A DNA stretch of 64,000 nt from Vibrio japonicus (GCF_024582835.1 NZ_CP102097.1:372001-436000); one strand, 5' to 3'. Positions 8,282 to 17,960 are shown, counted from the stretch's first letter. Program-made: numbers and translations. Notes: generated by a model from the letters alone, not told the origin.

Positions 8282-9280
8282 ATGTTAGATGTCGCTTTTT
8301 TCAGTGCCAAGTCTTATGACCAAGAGTCATTTAGCAAAGCAAACGAAAAGTTTGGTTTTAATCTGCACTTCCACGATTTTGCACTTACGCGTAAAACGGC
8401 CAAGATTGCCCACGGCTGCCAGGTTGTATGCCCTTTCGTAAACGATGACCTTTCAGCTGAGGTGCTTACGTCGCTCGCTGAAAACGGTGTGAAAATGATC
8501 GCCATGCGCTGCGCAGGTTTTGACAGAGTAGACCTACAAGCAGCTAAAGCGCTCGGTATACAAGTTGTTCGCGTTCCGGCCTATTCACCAGAGTCCGTTG
8601 CTGAGCATGCTGTGGGGTTGATGATGAGCCTCAACCGCCGATTCCATAAGGCATATCAACGCACCCGTGATGCCAACTTTTCCCTTGAAGGTCTAGTCGG
8701 TTTTAACTTTTTTGGTAAAACCGCTGGCGTGATTGGCACTGGTAAAATAGGCATTGCCACCATGCGAATTCTTAAAGGACTGGGGATGGAGATTCTTTGC
8801 TACGACCCTTATGAAAATCCATTGGCGCTAGAAATGGGCGCAACTTACTGCAGTAAAGAAGAGCTGTTTTCTAAAAGTGATGTCATCACTCTGCATTGCC
8901 CGATGTCAGAGGAAAACTATCACCTACTCGATGAAGAAGCCTTCAACCAGATGCAAGATGGTGTCATGATCATTAACACCAGTCGTGGTGGACTACTGAA
9001 TGCAGAAGCCGCAATTGAAGCGTTAAAACGTGGCCGAATTGGCGCGCTTGGCTTGGATGTGTATGAAAATGAAAAAGATCTGTTTTTCCGCGATAAGTCC
9101 AACGACATTATCGTAGATGACGTTTTCCGCCGTTTATCTGCGTGCCACAACGTACTGTTCACGGGCCACCAAGCGTTCTTGACGCATGAAGCATTAGGCA
9201 ACATTGCCGATACGACGCTCGGCAGTATTGAAGCGTTCAGTAAGGGTGAAAAATCAGGGAATGAACTGATTGAGCTTTAA
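8282..9280 (+). CDS. ldhA: Fermentative D-lactate dehydrogenase
   Basis: 332 residues, matching E. coli LdhA (329) in length and order. It reduces pyruvate to D-lactate with NADH in the cytoplasm. The NAD-binding loop GVIGTGKIG lies near residue 150, the substrate arginine in NTSRGGLL near 235, and the catalytic histidine in TGHQAFLTHEAL near 296. GAGGCC lies a few bases before the ATG. The gene is alone, followed by a strong terminator. The lactate-oxidising enzymes are about 5 kb downstream, so both directions of lactate metabolism are encoded close together. Confidence 0.93.
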   Translation: MLDVAFFSAKSYDQESFSKANEKFGFNLHFHDFALTRKTAKIAHGCQVVCPFVNDDLSAEVLTSLAENGVKMIAMRCAGFDRVDLQAAKALGIQVVRVPAYSPESVAEHAVGLMMSLNRRFHKAYQRTRDANFSLEGLVGFNFFGKTAGVIGTGKIGIATMRILKGLGMEILCYDPYENPLALEMGATYCSKEELFSKSDVITLHCPMSEENYHLLDEEAFNQMQDGVMIINTSRGGLLNAEAAIEALKRGRIGALGLDVYENEKDLFFRDKSNDIIVDDVFRRLSACHNVLFTGHQAFLTHEALGNIADTTLGSIEAFSKGEKSGNELIEL

Positions 9281-9374
9281 CACTGTTAGTCTATAAAACA
9301 ATCAAGTTTATAGAGTGTAGGGATGTGATGACCAAGGGAGGCTGACCCATTTGTTAATGGCTTTAGGGGTGACA

Positions 9375-9406
9375 GTGGGGAGCAATCACGCTCCCCATTC
9401 CTTTTT
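9375..9406 (+). terminator. Rho-independent terminator of ldhA
   Basis: TGGGGAGC and GCTCCCCA form an 8-bp stem around AATCAC, followed by TTCCTTTTTG. It lies about 95 bases after the ldhA stop. A smaller hairpin (CTATAAA/TTTATAG) precedes it near 9290-9312. Confidence 0.8.
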
Positions 9407-9507
9407 GTTTCAATGCACAGTTTGAAGGTATATGTTATCTGTAAAAAACGCACTTAGTCCTGTCTAAAGCGATAATTGCATTCTGCTTCTTTCGATAAAT
9501 TGTCTAC

Positions 9508-9627
9508 TCAGTCATTGATGTGTTTCTTATCTCCTAAAGAAGAGACTACAAGGTGATAAAAATAGACTAGACCCCACGCAAAAAACAGTAGTCCTATCAA
9601 CGGCTTTAACATCACTAAATTGAGCAT
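9508..9627 (-). pseudogene. Nonsense-truncated paralogue of the neighbouring 108-residue membrane protein
   Basis: 39 codons ending at a TGA. The peptide includes WGLVYFYHLVVSSLGDKKHI, which aligns with FVYFYYLVVYGLGDRKHI of the adjacent upstream gene. Reading through the TGA, similarity continues for about ten residues (VDNLSKEAE against VNCLAKDPE), so an in-frame stop has replaced a leucine codon. The frame ends near 9454 and the second half of the gene is missing. It lies 28 bases after its intact paralogue on the same strand. Confidence 0.65.
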
Positions 9628-9655
9628 AATCACAAAGCAAATACTTAGATGTTGT

Positions 9656-9982
9656 CTATCCAAACGTGTAAATAAAAATAGCGACAATAAAAAACAACCA
9701 GTTTACCCACATGAATAAATCGAAGGTAATCGCTCTATTCCTTCGACGATGACGTATGATAGGGTACCCTAGAACAAACAAAGTAAAGATACCTCCAGCA
9801 CCAATTCCACCTAACGACAAACTGTATTTATCTTTAAATGCTTCAGGATCTTTTGCCAAACAGTTCACCAATGAGTTGATGTGTTTTCGATCACCAAGGC
9901 CGTATACTACTAAGTAATAGAAATATACGAACATCCAGATAAGAGAAAATAATGCTGCGCTAGAAATTATCGTATCTATCAC
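9656..9982 (-). CDS. Small membrane protein of unknown function
   Basis: 108 residues from a GTG start. Three hydrophobic segments: ~7-27 (SLIWMFVYFYYLVVYGL), ~57-75 (GIGAGGIFTLFVLGYPII) and ~90-107 (MWVNWLFFIVAIFIYTF), separated by charged loops including RHRRRNR. No family recognised. The GTG start overlaps the TGA of an upstream reading frame (GTGA), which implies translational coupling. Upstream partial frame, small membrane protein and broken downstream paralogue together resemble a decayed effector/immunity-type locus, but that is inference. Confidence 0.6.
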   Translation of the reverse strand: MIDTIISSAALFSLIWMFVYFYYLVVYGLGDRKHINSLVNCLAKDPEAFKDKYSLSLGGIGAGGIFTLFVLGYPIIRHRRRNRAITFDLFMWVNWLFFIVAIFIYTFG

Positions 9983-10119
9983 GTTCGCAAACCTTTGATT
10001 GACTGCTCTATAGAAAAATTGTTGAATCTAGAATTCAAAATGTACTCACTCACCCTATCTTGTAGCTGCTTACTGGACTCAAACCAGCAAACCGCAACAT
10101 TACTATCAATCCGGTATTG
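9979..10119 (-). pseudogene. C-terminal tail of a lost gene
   Basis: A 46-codon open stretch without its own start ends at 9979. It reads like coding sequence (VAVCWFESSKQLQDRVSEYI, then LNSRFNNFSIEQ) and its TGA overlaps the GTG of the next gene. Upstream it is cut by a TAA at 10120-10122. A second short frame above it (about 10200 to 10120, ending NALGCRTPIAQ) resembles the C-terminus of IS3/IS481-type transposases, so an insertion followed by decay may have removed the front of the gene. Speculative. Confidence 0.35.
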
Positions 10120-10305
10120 TTAAATGCAACTTATTGTGCGATTGGAGTTCGACACCCTAAAGCATTATCTAAATTTATCGAATAGAAGGCACTTGATAAC
10201 ACGCTTTGGATCATGAGTGAGTGACAACAATCTACCAGATCTGATTAATCCTTGAATTAAAAAGTGACAGGTTGTGCCCTGGGTAATCCATAGACGATAA
10301 ACATT

Positions 10306-10329
10306 TAGGGCTTCCATTTGGAAGCCCTA
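10306..10329 (-). terminator. Perfect hairpin after the Lon-like gene
   Basis: TAGGGCTTCC and GGAAGCCCTA form a perfect 10-bp stem around ATTT, 16 bases past the stop of the protease gene. The tail on the minus strand is only moderately T-rich, so it is a probable terminator. Confidence 0.6.
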
Positions 10330-10344
10330 ATACTACTTAACGGA

Positions 10345-12705
10345 TTATTTTCGCAGTGAGTTCAGTTTGGCCTGTGCAATACCAAACACAGTATTGATAG
10401 GGTAACTGCCCTCTTCGTTTAGCTCGCCTGCAGGTTTGCCCATAAATAGCTCAATGGCTTCGACTACGTGGTCAATAGCCCAGATATGGAACTCACCCTT
10501 TTCGACTGCTTTCACAATATCGGGTCTTAGCATCAGGTTATGCATGTTTGAACGCGGGATAACAACGCCTTGCTCATTGTGTCGGCCCTTAATGCCACAA
10601 ACATCGTAGAAGCCTTCAATTTTTTCATTCACGCCACCAATAGGCTGCGATTCACCGAACTGATTCATTGAGCCAGTGATCGCGATATCTTGCCTATTGG
10701 GTTGTTTCGAGAATGCCGATACCACCGCACATAATTCAGCCATGCTTGCACTGTCACCATCGACGCCGCCATAGGATTGCTCAAACGTGATCGTAGTATT
10801 AAGTGGCACTTTGGCCGTTCTGCCAAACACTGACGACAAATACGCGCTCAGAATCATCACGCCTTTAGAGTGGATACTGCCGCCCAAGTCGACACTTCTT
10901 TCGATATCAATCACATCGCCTTCACCATAGCAAATTGTCGCTGTGATGCGGTTTGGCGCACCGAACATATATTCGCTGGTACTCAAAACAGACAGTGCAT
11001 TAACCTGACCGATAGCACTCCCTTCTGTCTGAATCAGCGTCGTCCCGTTAATGAACCCTTCCATGACAGCGTCTTTCAGACGGCTAATTCGGAGCTCTTG
11101 ATTGGCCAATGCCTCTTCTACGTGTGTTGAGCGAATCATATTAGAGTTTGCCTGCTTCGCCACGTAGTTTGACTCGCGAAGAAGATTCGCAATATGCGCG
11201 GAATGTAACGACAGTTTCGTCTGATCTCCAGCTAAGCGAGAGCTATGTTCAATGATTCTCGCAATCGCTTTACGGTCACAATGAAGCATGCCGTTGTCGT
11301 GTACAACACTAGAGATAAAGCGAGCGTAATGCAGTTCAGACTCAGCGCTACGTGTCATTTCGTCTTCAAAATCCGCGGTCACTCTGAACAACTCACTAAA
11401 TTCTGGATCGTAATGTTGCAACAGCTGATAAGTTCTATAATCGCCAAACAGAATGATCTTAACATCCAAAGGAATCGGCTCTGGATCGAGTGACACTGTG
11501 CCAGTCAACGTGACTTCTTTTTCCAGAGAGGTGAAGCTCAATTTACGCGCCCTTAACGCACGCTTAATCCCATCCCATACATAAGGTTGCTCCAACACTT
11601 TCTGAGCATCCATCAACAACACACCACCATTGGCTTTGTGTAAACTGCCCGCGCGAATCAGTGAGAAGTCGGTAAATACGGTACCCTTAAACGTGGCGGT
11701 CTCGATGTAACCAAACAGCGAGTGATAGTTCGGGTTCTCTTCCACCACAATCGGGAAGTCTTCTTTTTTGCGGCTTACTAGAACGTTAATCTTGTAGCGG
11801 CGAGGCAGTTTTTTATCCAATGACGCGCTGGCAATCTCCGCTTGCTCTTCACTTTTCTCCAAGAAAATATCGGCGTTTTCAACAATGTCTTTTTGCAGGT
11901 CTTTTAAGTACGCCTTAATCTCTGGGTAACGAGAATAGTCTTTCTTCAACTGCTTGATGAAATGAGCAATAACGTCGAGTGTGACTTCGTCGTTAAGCTT
12001 TTTGATCTTATCGCTGTACGACTCTTCCCATTCTGTCAGCTGTCTCACCATATCGCGCAGCTGCACTTCCAGCGTATCAATCGTATCGCTGAAGTGTTCT
12101 TGTTCTTTCTTACTTAGATTGTCGAAGCTCTCTTCGGTGTGCATCTCTTCGCCATTCATAGCGACAAATTGATAGTCTCCCTGAGTGGTGATGGTCAGAC
12201 TGATGCCTTGGGCTTTCGCTTCTTTCGCTATTTGAGCCAACTCGGCTTCTTGTTTTTGCGCCAGTTGGTTTTTAAGCTTGTCCGCGCGGCTGTAATAGAT
12301 CTCATTGTCAAACGCGAGTGGAATCGCATTCAGCAGCTTAGATATGAGTTTTTCAATATCGTGCCTTAAACTACTACCCACACCGAATGGCAGCTTCAGC
12401 ACTTTAGGCGTACGAACATCTTCAAAATTCGCGACATAGCACCAATCATAAAGTTCGCTTGGCTCATGTTTATGACGATTTAAGTAACGCAAAATCATGG
12501 TGCGCTTACCTAGGCCATTTTGCCCGATGGCGTACATGTTGTAGCCTTTTTCTTTGATCGACATTGCAAACTCTAATGCCTTTTGCGCTCGCTCCTGACC
12601 AACGATCTCGTCAATGGGTGCCAGCTCCTTTGTCGACTTACTTGGCAACATTTCCAGCTCGGCAGCATGATACAACTGAGTTGCCTCTAAGCGTTGAATA
12701 GCCAT
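10345..12705 (-). CDS. Lon-family ATP-dependent protease (AAA + Lon catalytic domain)
   Basis: 786 residues. A P-loop (GQNGLGKRT) lies at ~61-69, a long helical, charge-rich insert at ~140-300, and a second ATPase part with GGVLLMDAQKVLEQPYVWD near 365. The C-terminal Lon peptidase domain has the catalytic serine in GGVDGDSASMAE (~650) and lysine in GGVNEKIEGF (~693). This is the stand-alone family related to E. coli YcbZ, not housekeeping Lon. It should degrade selected proteins in the cytoplasm; its substrate is unknown. AAGGAA precedes the ATG by 8 bases. Alone on the minus strand, divergent from a Fur-controlled gene. Confidence 0.88.
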   Translation of the reverse strand: MAIQRLEATQLYHAAELEMLPSKSTKELAPIDEIVGQERAQKALEFAMSIKEKGYNMYAIGQNGLGKRTMILRYLNRHKHEPSELYDWCYVANFEDVRTPKVLKLPFGVGSSLRHDIEKLISKLLNAIPLAFDNEIYYSRADKLKNQLAQKQEAELAQIAKEAKAQGISLTITTQGDYQFVAMNGEEMHTEESFDNLSKKEQEHFSDTIDTLEVQLRDMVRQLTEWEESYSDKIKKLNDEVTLDVIAHFIKQLKKDYSRYPEIKAYLKDLQKDIVENADIFLEKSEEQAEIASASLDKKLPRRYKINVLVSRKKEDFPIVVEENPNYHSLFGYIETATFKGTVFTDFSLIRAGSLHKANGGVLLMDAQKVLEQPYVWDGIKRALRARKLSFTSLEKEVTLTGTVSLDPEPIPLDVKIILFGDYRTYQLLQHYDPEFSELFRVTADFEDEMTRSAESELHYARFISSVVHDNGMLHCDRKAIARIIEHSSRLAGDQTKLSLHSAHIANLLRESNYVAKQANSNMIRSTHVEEALANQELRISRLKDAVMEGFINGTTLIQTEGSAIGQVNALSVLSTSEYMFGAPNRITATICYGEGDVIDIERSVDLGGSIHSKGVMILSAYLSSVFGRTAKVPLNTTITFEQSYGGVDGDSASMAELCAVVSAFSKQPNRQDIAITGSMNQFGESQPIGGVNEKIEGFYDVCGIKGRHNEQGVVIPRSNMHNLMLRPDIVKAVEKGEFHIWAIDHVVEAIELFMGKPAGELNEEGSYPINTVFGIAQAKLNSLRK

Positions 12706-12830
12706 CTTACATTTCCTTGTTCGGACTTCTTTTGCCTTAGTGTAGGTTAGATTTGGTTATATTTTAGTGACTTAGATGCAATTTACGTTCAAGTGATTAA
12801 ATATCCACCAAATTACACACCCCGCCACAC

Positions 12831-12849
12831 AAATGATAATCATTTGCAA
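12831..12849 (+). promoter_or_regulatory. Fur box overlapping a promoter
   Basis: AAATGATAATCATTTGCAA closely matches the Fur consensus (GATAATGATAATCATTATC). The GATAAT inside it could be a -10 element with TTACAC (12813-12818) as -35 at a 16-bp spacing. It lies 56 bases before the next plus-strand gene, so that gene should be repressed by Fur when iron is plentiful. Confidence 0.75.
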
Positions 12850-12904
12850 TAGTGGTTAATTTCTATTTAAATGTAGGATAAATAATTCTGGCGGAGTAAT
12901 AAAA

Positions 12905-13399
12905 ATGGATCTACAGCAGTGTTGGACACACTATCTGAAAGCTGAACAGTTGTTAGAACAGGGCCATTGGCCAGAAGCGTACTATTTATATGATCAGGTA
13001 CTTTGCCATCTGCCTTCCCACATTCAATCCGCGATTGAAAGCGACGACACGAAACCCTGTCAATTTAGTTGCTTACTTACTGGCTTAAGAGATGCTGCGG
13101 TGTCGCAATCTGAAATCCTGAACAAAATGGGCCAACACCATAAAGCGTTTGATCTTTTGAATCAGAGTTATGCTCTACTGCAGTTTTTGTCGATTGAGAG
13201 TTCAGAACTGGTTTATGCCACTCACCACATTCTCGACAAAAACAGTGAAGAGCTATTGCAGCATATGGGCGCGTTTTGCACTGCACAGCGTAATGCTCAG
13301 TGGATGCTTGAATTCGAGCAAGTACAAAAGGCTCACCACCACTTTGCCACGCTTAAAACGTACAGCTTAGCAACGGAAAGTTCGCGAACCATCAATTAA
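12905..13399 (+). CDS. Conserved hypothetical protein, probably Fur-regulated
   Basis: 164 residues, soluble, mostly helical. The N-terminal part (HYLKAEQLLEQGHWPEAYYL) looks like a TPR-type helix pair, and a second repeat-like part contains LNKMGQHHKAFDLLNQSYAL near residue 80. No enzyme motif. GGCGGAG precedes the ATG. A Fur box lies just upstream and a terminator just after, so it is a single-gene iron-responsive unit. Not recognised; a scaffold or adaptor role is only a guess from the TPR-like pattern. Confidence 0.75.
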   Translation: MDLQQCWTHYLKAEQLLEQGHWPEAYYLYDQVLCHLPSHIQSAIESDDTKPCQFSCLLTGLRDAAVSQSEILNKMGQHHKAFDLLNQSYALLQFLSIESSELVYATHHILDKNSEELLQHMGAFCTAQRNAQWMLEFEQVQKAHHHFATLKTYSLATESSRTIN

Positions 13400-13445
13400 A
13401 CAATAGAGGGTACTCATACCACCTATTCGGTTTGGCCGCCGACCC

Positions 13446-13477
13446 AAAAGCCGGCACACGGATGTGTCGGCTTTTTT
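13446..13477 (+). terminator. Rho-independent terminator
   Basis: AAAAGCCGGCACA pairs with TGTGTCGGCTTTT (one G-U pair) around CGGA, followed by more T. It ends the Fur-linked gene and also faces the convergent LysR gene. Confidence 0.85.
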
Positions 13478-13487
13478 CTTACAAAAA

Positions 13488-14387
13488 TTAGAAATAATGT
13501 GAAATCGTAAGGTATCTTTCTCTGATATGTTCGATCAGTAGTCTCACCTTATTTGGCGGCTGACGAGTAAAAGGATAAACCGCATAAACGCCTAGCTTTT
13601 TCCCTACCTGTTCCGGAAACAAATCCACCAACTGGCCGTTGCGTAAATCGTGGTACACCAAGCACCTTGGTACATAAGCAATACCGTGGCCGCCTAGCGT
13701 GGCTTTGCGCAGCGCCGTGGCGTTATTAGTAAAGAACGCGCCAGATACACTCACAATGTAGTTGCCATTTTTGGATTTAAACTCCCACTCACTTGCACCC
13801 GTGGTTTGGTATGCGTACTGCAGGCAGTTGTGGCTTACTAAATCTTCTGGTTTGGCTGGTTTACCGTTTCTGGCGACATAAGCAGGCGATGCGCATACCA
13901 CCCATTGCGAGTCGAGAATGTGCCTTGCAATCAAACTAGAATCTTCTAAATATCCGGTTCTTATCACCAAATCATAACCACCTTCGACAAGGTCGACAAA
14001 GCGGTTATCCAGTTCCATATCCACGGTTAGGCCCGGATGCATGTTACAAAATTCGGCTACCGCATCGGCTAAGATTAAATCGCCTGAGATACACGGAACG
14101 GACATTTTAATGTGGCCACTTACATTCTCACCAAAGCCAGATATCGTGTTCATAGCTTCGACAGTGGCTTGCTTCACATTTTTTGCGCTATGGGCAAGGG
14201 CTTTACCTGCTTCCGTTAACGTCAATTTACGCGTAGTTCGATATAGCAATTGAACCGCTAATTCCTCTTCCAAACGGGCAATTCTTTTGCTAACTACCGA
14301 GTTTGTAAGATTATTTATCTCTGCCACTTTACTAAAGCTACCCGTTTCTACTACCTGAGAAAACAGGATTAAATCGTCTGCTCGCAT
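13488..14387 (-). CDS. LysR-family transcriptional regulator
   Basis: 299 residues. An N-terminal winged helix-turn-helix at ~1-60 (SFSKVAEINNLTNSVVSKRI) is followed by a LysR substrate-binding domain (~88-295) with the family's VDLVEGGYDLVIRTG segment. It belongs to the large CrgA/DmlR-like subgroup. It is divergent from the lactate permease gene, with ~350 bases between starts, so it may control the lactate genes or itself. That link is from position only; the classical lactate regulator LldR is a GntR protein. Confidence 0.85.
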   Translation of the reverse strand: MRADDLILFSQVVETGSFSKVAEINNLTNSVVSKRIARLEEELAVQLLYRTTRKLTLTEAGKALAHSAKNVKQATVEAMNTISGFGENVSGHIKMSVPCISGDLILADAVAEFCNMHPGLTVDMELDNRFVDLVEGGYDLVIRTGYLEDSSLIARHILDSQWVVCASPAYVARNGKPAKPEDLVSHNCLQYAYQTTGASEWEFKSKNGNYIVSVSGAFFTNNATALRKATLGGHGIAYVPRCLVYHDLRNGQLVDLFPEQVGKKLGVYAVYPFTRQPPNKVRLLIEHIRERYLTISHYF

Positions 14388-14734
14388 CTTATTATGTCAT
14401 TTTTGGAACTAATCATTTTCATTATTTCCCTATATCAACAAAAAATAAAGCGGTAAATTCCTCGCGAAATTAACACTAATAACACAAATACAAAATCTAA
14501 GAGGCTCACAAGAGTCCAGATTTAGAAAGAAAGTCGAGCCAATCTGGATACGCAGTTGTACGACTCATTGTTTATTAAGGAAACTTATCAAAAGCGCCAA
14601 GTTAAGCCAGTTGTTACTTTAGTGACTACTATGTAATAACGGATTAACAAAGCATCTAGATAAGAAGTCCATATGAGTAATTGATGTTCGAATGCTTATT
14701 TAGATTGGTATCAATGCCTTTACGAGGAATACCA
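14388..14734. promoter_or_regulatory. Divergent control region, lysR and lldP
   Basis: Nearly 350 bases between the divergent starts. It holds a hairpin (CCAGATT at ~14517 pairing with AATCTGG at ~14541) and a partial dyad, GTTGTTAC-TTTA-GTGACTAC, near 14618-14637, about 100 bases before lldP. Either could be a regulator site. No known operator is identified with certainty. Confidence 0.4.
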
Positions 14735-16432
14735 ATGAGCGAGACTCTACTTGCCTTAGTGGCTTTTTCACCTATTGTGGTGGCGGCCATACTACTAGTC
14801 GGCCTTAACTGGCCAGCAAAACGTGCGATGCCTGTCGCGTTCGGTTTAACCGTTGTGATTGCCCTGTTCTTCTGGGACATGACAACAACCCGTGTGCTGG
14901 CATCTGTATTTCAGGGATTAGGGATTACTGTCTCTGTACTTTGGATTGTATTCGGTGCGATCTTCCTGCTGAATACCCTAAAACACACAGGTGCGATCAG
15001 CACTATCCGTAACGGCTTCACTGACATTTCGCCAGACCGCCGTATTCAAGCCATCATCATTGCATGGTGTTTTGGTTCTTTCATTGAAGGTGCATCCGGT
15101 TTCGGTACACCTGCAGCTATCGCGGCTCCGCTTCTTGTGGCTATCGGTTTCCCTGCGCTTGCAGCGGTACTAATGGGTATGATGATCCAATCGACGCCAG
15201 TATCATTCGGTGCGGTAGGTACACCTATTATCGTAGGGGTAAGTAAAGGTCTTGATACGCACAACATCACGGAATCTCTGATCGCTAACGGCTCTAGCTG
15301 GGAAGCGTACATTCAGCAGATCACATCTAGCGTTGCGCTTATCCACGCAACCGTTGGTACGCTAATGCCAGTATTGATGGCAATGATGCTAACGCGCTTC
15401 TTCGGTAAGAACAAAAGCTGGACAGAAGGCCTAGACATTCTACCATTCGCCATTTTTGCAGGTCTGTCGTTCACTATCCCTTACGCACTAACAGGTGTAT
15501 TCCTTGGCGCTGAGTTCCCGTCTCTAATCGGTGGTCTATTTGGTCTGGCTATCGTGGTAACGGCAGCGAAGAAAGGCTTCCTAGTGCCTAAATCACAGTG
15601 GGATTTTGAAGACGAGAAGAAATGGCCTTCGGAATGGCTTGGCACGCTAAAAGTGGCAGAAGAAGAGTCTGTAACGCATGCGAAACCAATGGGCATGGTA
15701 AAAGCATGGCTACCATACGTACTACTAGCAGTAGTTCTTGTAGCAAGCCGCGTAAATGCCGATTTCAAAGCATTCCTAACTGGCATAAGCCTTTCATTCA
15801 ACAGCATCCTTGGTGAAACTGGCATCAGTGCAGCGATTCAGCCACTTTACCTCCCAGGCGGCATCCTAGTGTTCGTTGCTCTGCTAGCAGTACTGATTCA
15901 ATCTCGCAGCGCGACACCACTGGTGAAAGCGTTCGGCGAATCAAGCAAAACACTAGTGGGTGCAGGTTTCGTACTGGTGTTCACTATCCCAATGGTGCGT
16001 ATCTTCATCAACTCTGGCATTAACGAAGCGGATCTGGCGAGTATGCCTGTGACCACGGCAAACTTTGCAGCGGGTCTAGTAGGCGAAGCCTTCCCTGCTC
16101 TAAGTGCAACCATCGGTGCGCTGGGTGCATTCATCGCGGGCTCTAACACTGTATCAAACATGATGTTCAGCCAGTTCCAGTTTGAAGTAGCACAAACACT
16201 GACTATCTCAAGCGCGACAGTAGTGGCTCTACAAGCGGTCGGTGCGGCAGCAGGTAACATGATTGCGATTCACAACGTAGTGGCAGCCTCTGCGACAGTA
16301 GGTCTACTTGGCCGTGAAGGTGCAACACTGCGTAAAACGATTATCCCTACGTTCTACTACCTAGTTGTGACTGGCATCATCGGTTTAATCGCTATCTACG
16401 GCGTGCAAATCACCGATGCACTGATGAAATAA
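14735..16432 (+). CDS. lldP: L-lactate permease
   Basis: 565 residues from the ATG at 14735, which has GAGGAA six bases upstream; an in-frame ATG at 14681 lacks a ribosome site. A polytopic inner-membrane protein with about 12-14 helices and LldP family sequence throughout ([20 protein letters not shown] near residue 115; [15 protein letters not shown] near 470). It imports L-lactate, D-lactate or glycolate with protons. First gene of the lactate block, separated from lldD by 268 bases containing a long hairpin. Confidence 0.93.
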   Translation: MSETLLALVAFSPIVVAAILLVGLNWPAKRAMPVAFGLTVVIALFFWDMTTTRVLASVFQGLGITVSVLWIVFGAIFLLNTLKHTGAISTIRNGFTDISPDRRIQAIIIAWCFGSFIEGASGFGTPAAIAAPLLVAIGFPALAAVLMGMMIQSTPVSFGAVGTPIIVGVSKGLDTHNITESLIANGSSWEAYIQQITSSVALIHATVGTLMPVLMAMMLTRFFGKNKSWTEGLDILPFAIFAGLSFTIPYALTGVFLGAEFPSLIGGLFGLAIVVTAAKKGFLVPKSQWDFEDEKKWPSEWLGTLKVAEEESVTHAKPMGMVKAWLPYVLLAVVLVASRVNADFKAFLTGISLSFNSILGETGISAAIQPLYLPGGILVFVALLAVLIQSRSATPLVKAFGESSKTLVGAGFVLVFTIPMVRIFINSGINEADLASMPVTTANFAAGLVGEAFPALSATIGALGAFIAGSNTVSNMMFSQFQFEVAQTLTISSATVVALQAVGAAAGNMIAIHNVVAASATVGLLGREGATLRKTIIPTFYYLVVTGIIGLIAIYGVQITDALMK

Positions 16433-16452
16433 CTGAAACGATTTACGAATTT

Positions 16453-16516
16453 GGCGTTAGTGCCTATTCCCCTGACAAGAGCGACACTAGTGTCATCCTT
16501 ATTGGGTACTAACGCC
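16453..16516 (+). terminator. Long hairpin between lldP and lldD
   Basis: GGCGTTAGT (16453) pairs with ACTAACGCC (16508), followed by ATCTCTTTTA. Inside the loop is a 12-base palindrome, GACACTAGTGTC (16483-16494). It may be a partial terminator or an RNA-processing or stability element that adjusts lldD relative to lldP. Confidence 0.5.
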
Positions 16517-16700
16517 ATCTCTTTTACAGATGTCGATATAGCCTGATTACAGGCATAAGAATTTAAAAGTTGGCAATATCACCTGAGTTGTACAGCCAGT
16601 GAGGACGACTTCCCACATGGCACTCAGACAACCAGAGTGATGAACAATAAATCCAGCTTTCGCTTTCTTTGAAAGCACTGAATTAATAGGACTGATTATT

Positions 16701-17837
16701 ATGATTATCTCTGCTTCAACAGACTACCGCAAAGCTGCTAAAGCTAAGCTGCCTCCTTTCCTGTTTCACTACATCGATGGTGGCTCATACGGAGAGCACA
16801 CTCTTAGACGTAACACGGAAGATTTGGCAGAGATCGCGCTAAAGCAGCGCGTACTTAAGAACATGTCAGATCTGAGCCTAGATACTGAAATCTTCGGCGA
16901 AAAATTTGCGCTACCGATTGCCCTATCTCCAGTAGGTCTAACCGGTATGTACGCACGCCGTGGTGAAGTTCAGGCAGCAAAAGCAGCAGAAAAGAAAGGC
17001 ATTCCGTTCACCATGTCTACCGTTTCTGTATGTCCGATTGAAGAAGTAACACCAGCGATTCAACGCCCAATGTGGTTCCAGCTTTACGTACTGAAAGACC
17101 GTGGCTTTATGCGTAACGTTCTTGAGCGTGCAAAAGCGGCAGGCGTAACAACACTGGTATTCACAGTAGATATGCCTGTACCGGGCGCACGTTACCGTGA
17201 CATGCACTCTGGTATGAGCGGCCCTAACGCTGCAGCGCGCCGTGTATTCCAAGCGATGCGTCACCCACAATGGGCATTCGATGTAGGTCTGTTCGGTAAG
17301 CCACACGATCTAGGTAACATCTCAACTTACCGTGGTGAACCAACTAAACTGGAAGATTACATCGGTTGGTTGGGCGAAAACTTCGACCCATCAATCTCTT
17401 GGAAAGATCTAGAGTGGATCCGTGATTTCTGGGATGGCCCAATGATCATCAAAGGTATTCTGGATGTTGAAGACGCGAAAGACGCAGTGAAATTCGGCGC
17501 AGACGGTATCGTAGTCTCTAACCACGGTGGTCGTCAGCTAGATGGCGTAATGTCTTCTGCTAAAGCGCTACCAAGCATCGCAGACGCAGTGAAAGGCGAT
17601 CTGAAGATCTTCGTAGACTCAGGTATCCGCACAGGTCTAGACGTGGTTCGTATGCTAGCAATGGGCGCAGACTGTGCAATGCTAGGTCGTTCTTACATCT
17701 ACGCACTAGCGGCACAAGGTCAAATGGGTGTTGAAAACCTACTAGACCTTTACGAGAAAGAAATGCGCGTAGCAATGACGCTAACGGGCGCGAAGAGCAT
17801 TCAAGACCTGAACCGCGATTCACTAGTAAACATCTAA
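16701..17837 (+). CDS. lldD: L-lactate dehydrogenase (FMN, quinone-linked)
   Basis: 378 residues, the usual length for LldD. A TIM-barrel flavoprotein oxidising L-lactate to pyruvate at the inner membrane and passing electrons to quinones. Visible family motifs: [15 protein letters not shown] (~20-34), QLYVLKDRG (~130) and the active-site histidine in [12 protein letters not shown] (~275), followed by [16 protein letters not shown] (~305-320). It sits between lldP and the D-lactate enzyme. Codon use is highly biased, suggesting strong expression. Confidence 0.95.
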   Translation: MIISASTDYRKAAKAKLPPFLFHYIDGGSYGEHTLRRNTEDLAEIALKQRVLKNMSDLSLDTEIFGEKFALPIALSPVGLTGMYARRGEVQAAKAAEKKGIPFTMSTVSVCPIEEVTPAIQRPMWFQLYVLKDRGFMRNVLERAKAAGVTTLVFTVDMPVPGARYRDMHSGMSGPNAAARRVFQAMRHPQWAFDVGLFGKPHDLGNISTYRGEPTKLEDYIGWLGENFDPSISWKDLEWIRDFWDGPMIIKGILDVEDAKDAVKFGADGIVVSNHGGRQLDGVMSSAKALPSIADAVKGDLKIFVDSGIRTGLDVVRMLAMGADCAMLGRSYIYALAAQGQMGVENLLDLYEKEMRVAMTLTGAKSIQDLNRDSLVNI

Positions 17838-17859
17838 TTTACTTCGACTAAATTGAATA

Positions 17860-17895
17860 GGTGTCACAGCAATCTTAAACATTGTGTGACACCTT
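17860..17895 (+). terminator. Terminator between lldD and the D-lactate dehydrogenase gene
   Basis: GGTGTCACA and TGTGACACC form a 9-bp stem, extended by CAAT/ATTG past a one-base bulge, followed by TTTTTT. It should end much of the lldD transcript before the next gene. Confidence 0.8.
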
Positions 17896-17960
17896 TTTTA
17901 TCGCCTGGACCAATAACATAAAAACAACAACTCCAGCAGACTCACAACAAGGAAGCAACA

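Noticed and set aside
10120..10200. Insertion sequence remnant
   Set aside because: Only a short transposase-like C-terminus (NALGCRTPIAQ) is visible, without terminal repeats or target duplication. Mentioned in the decayed-locus entry but not listed as a mobile element.
14681..14734. Upstream ATG of lldP
   Set aside because: It adds 18 residues not typical of the family and lacks a ribosome site, whereas the ATG at 14735 has GAGGAA at six bases.
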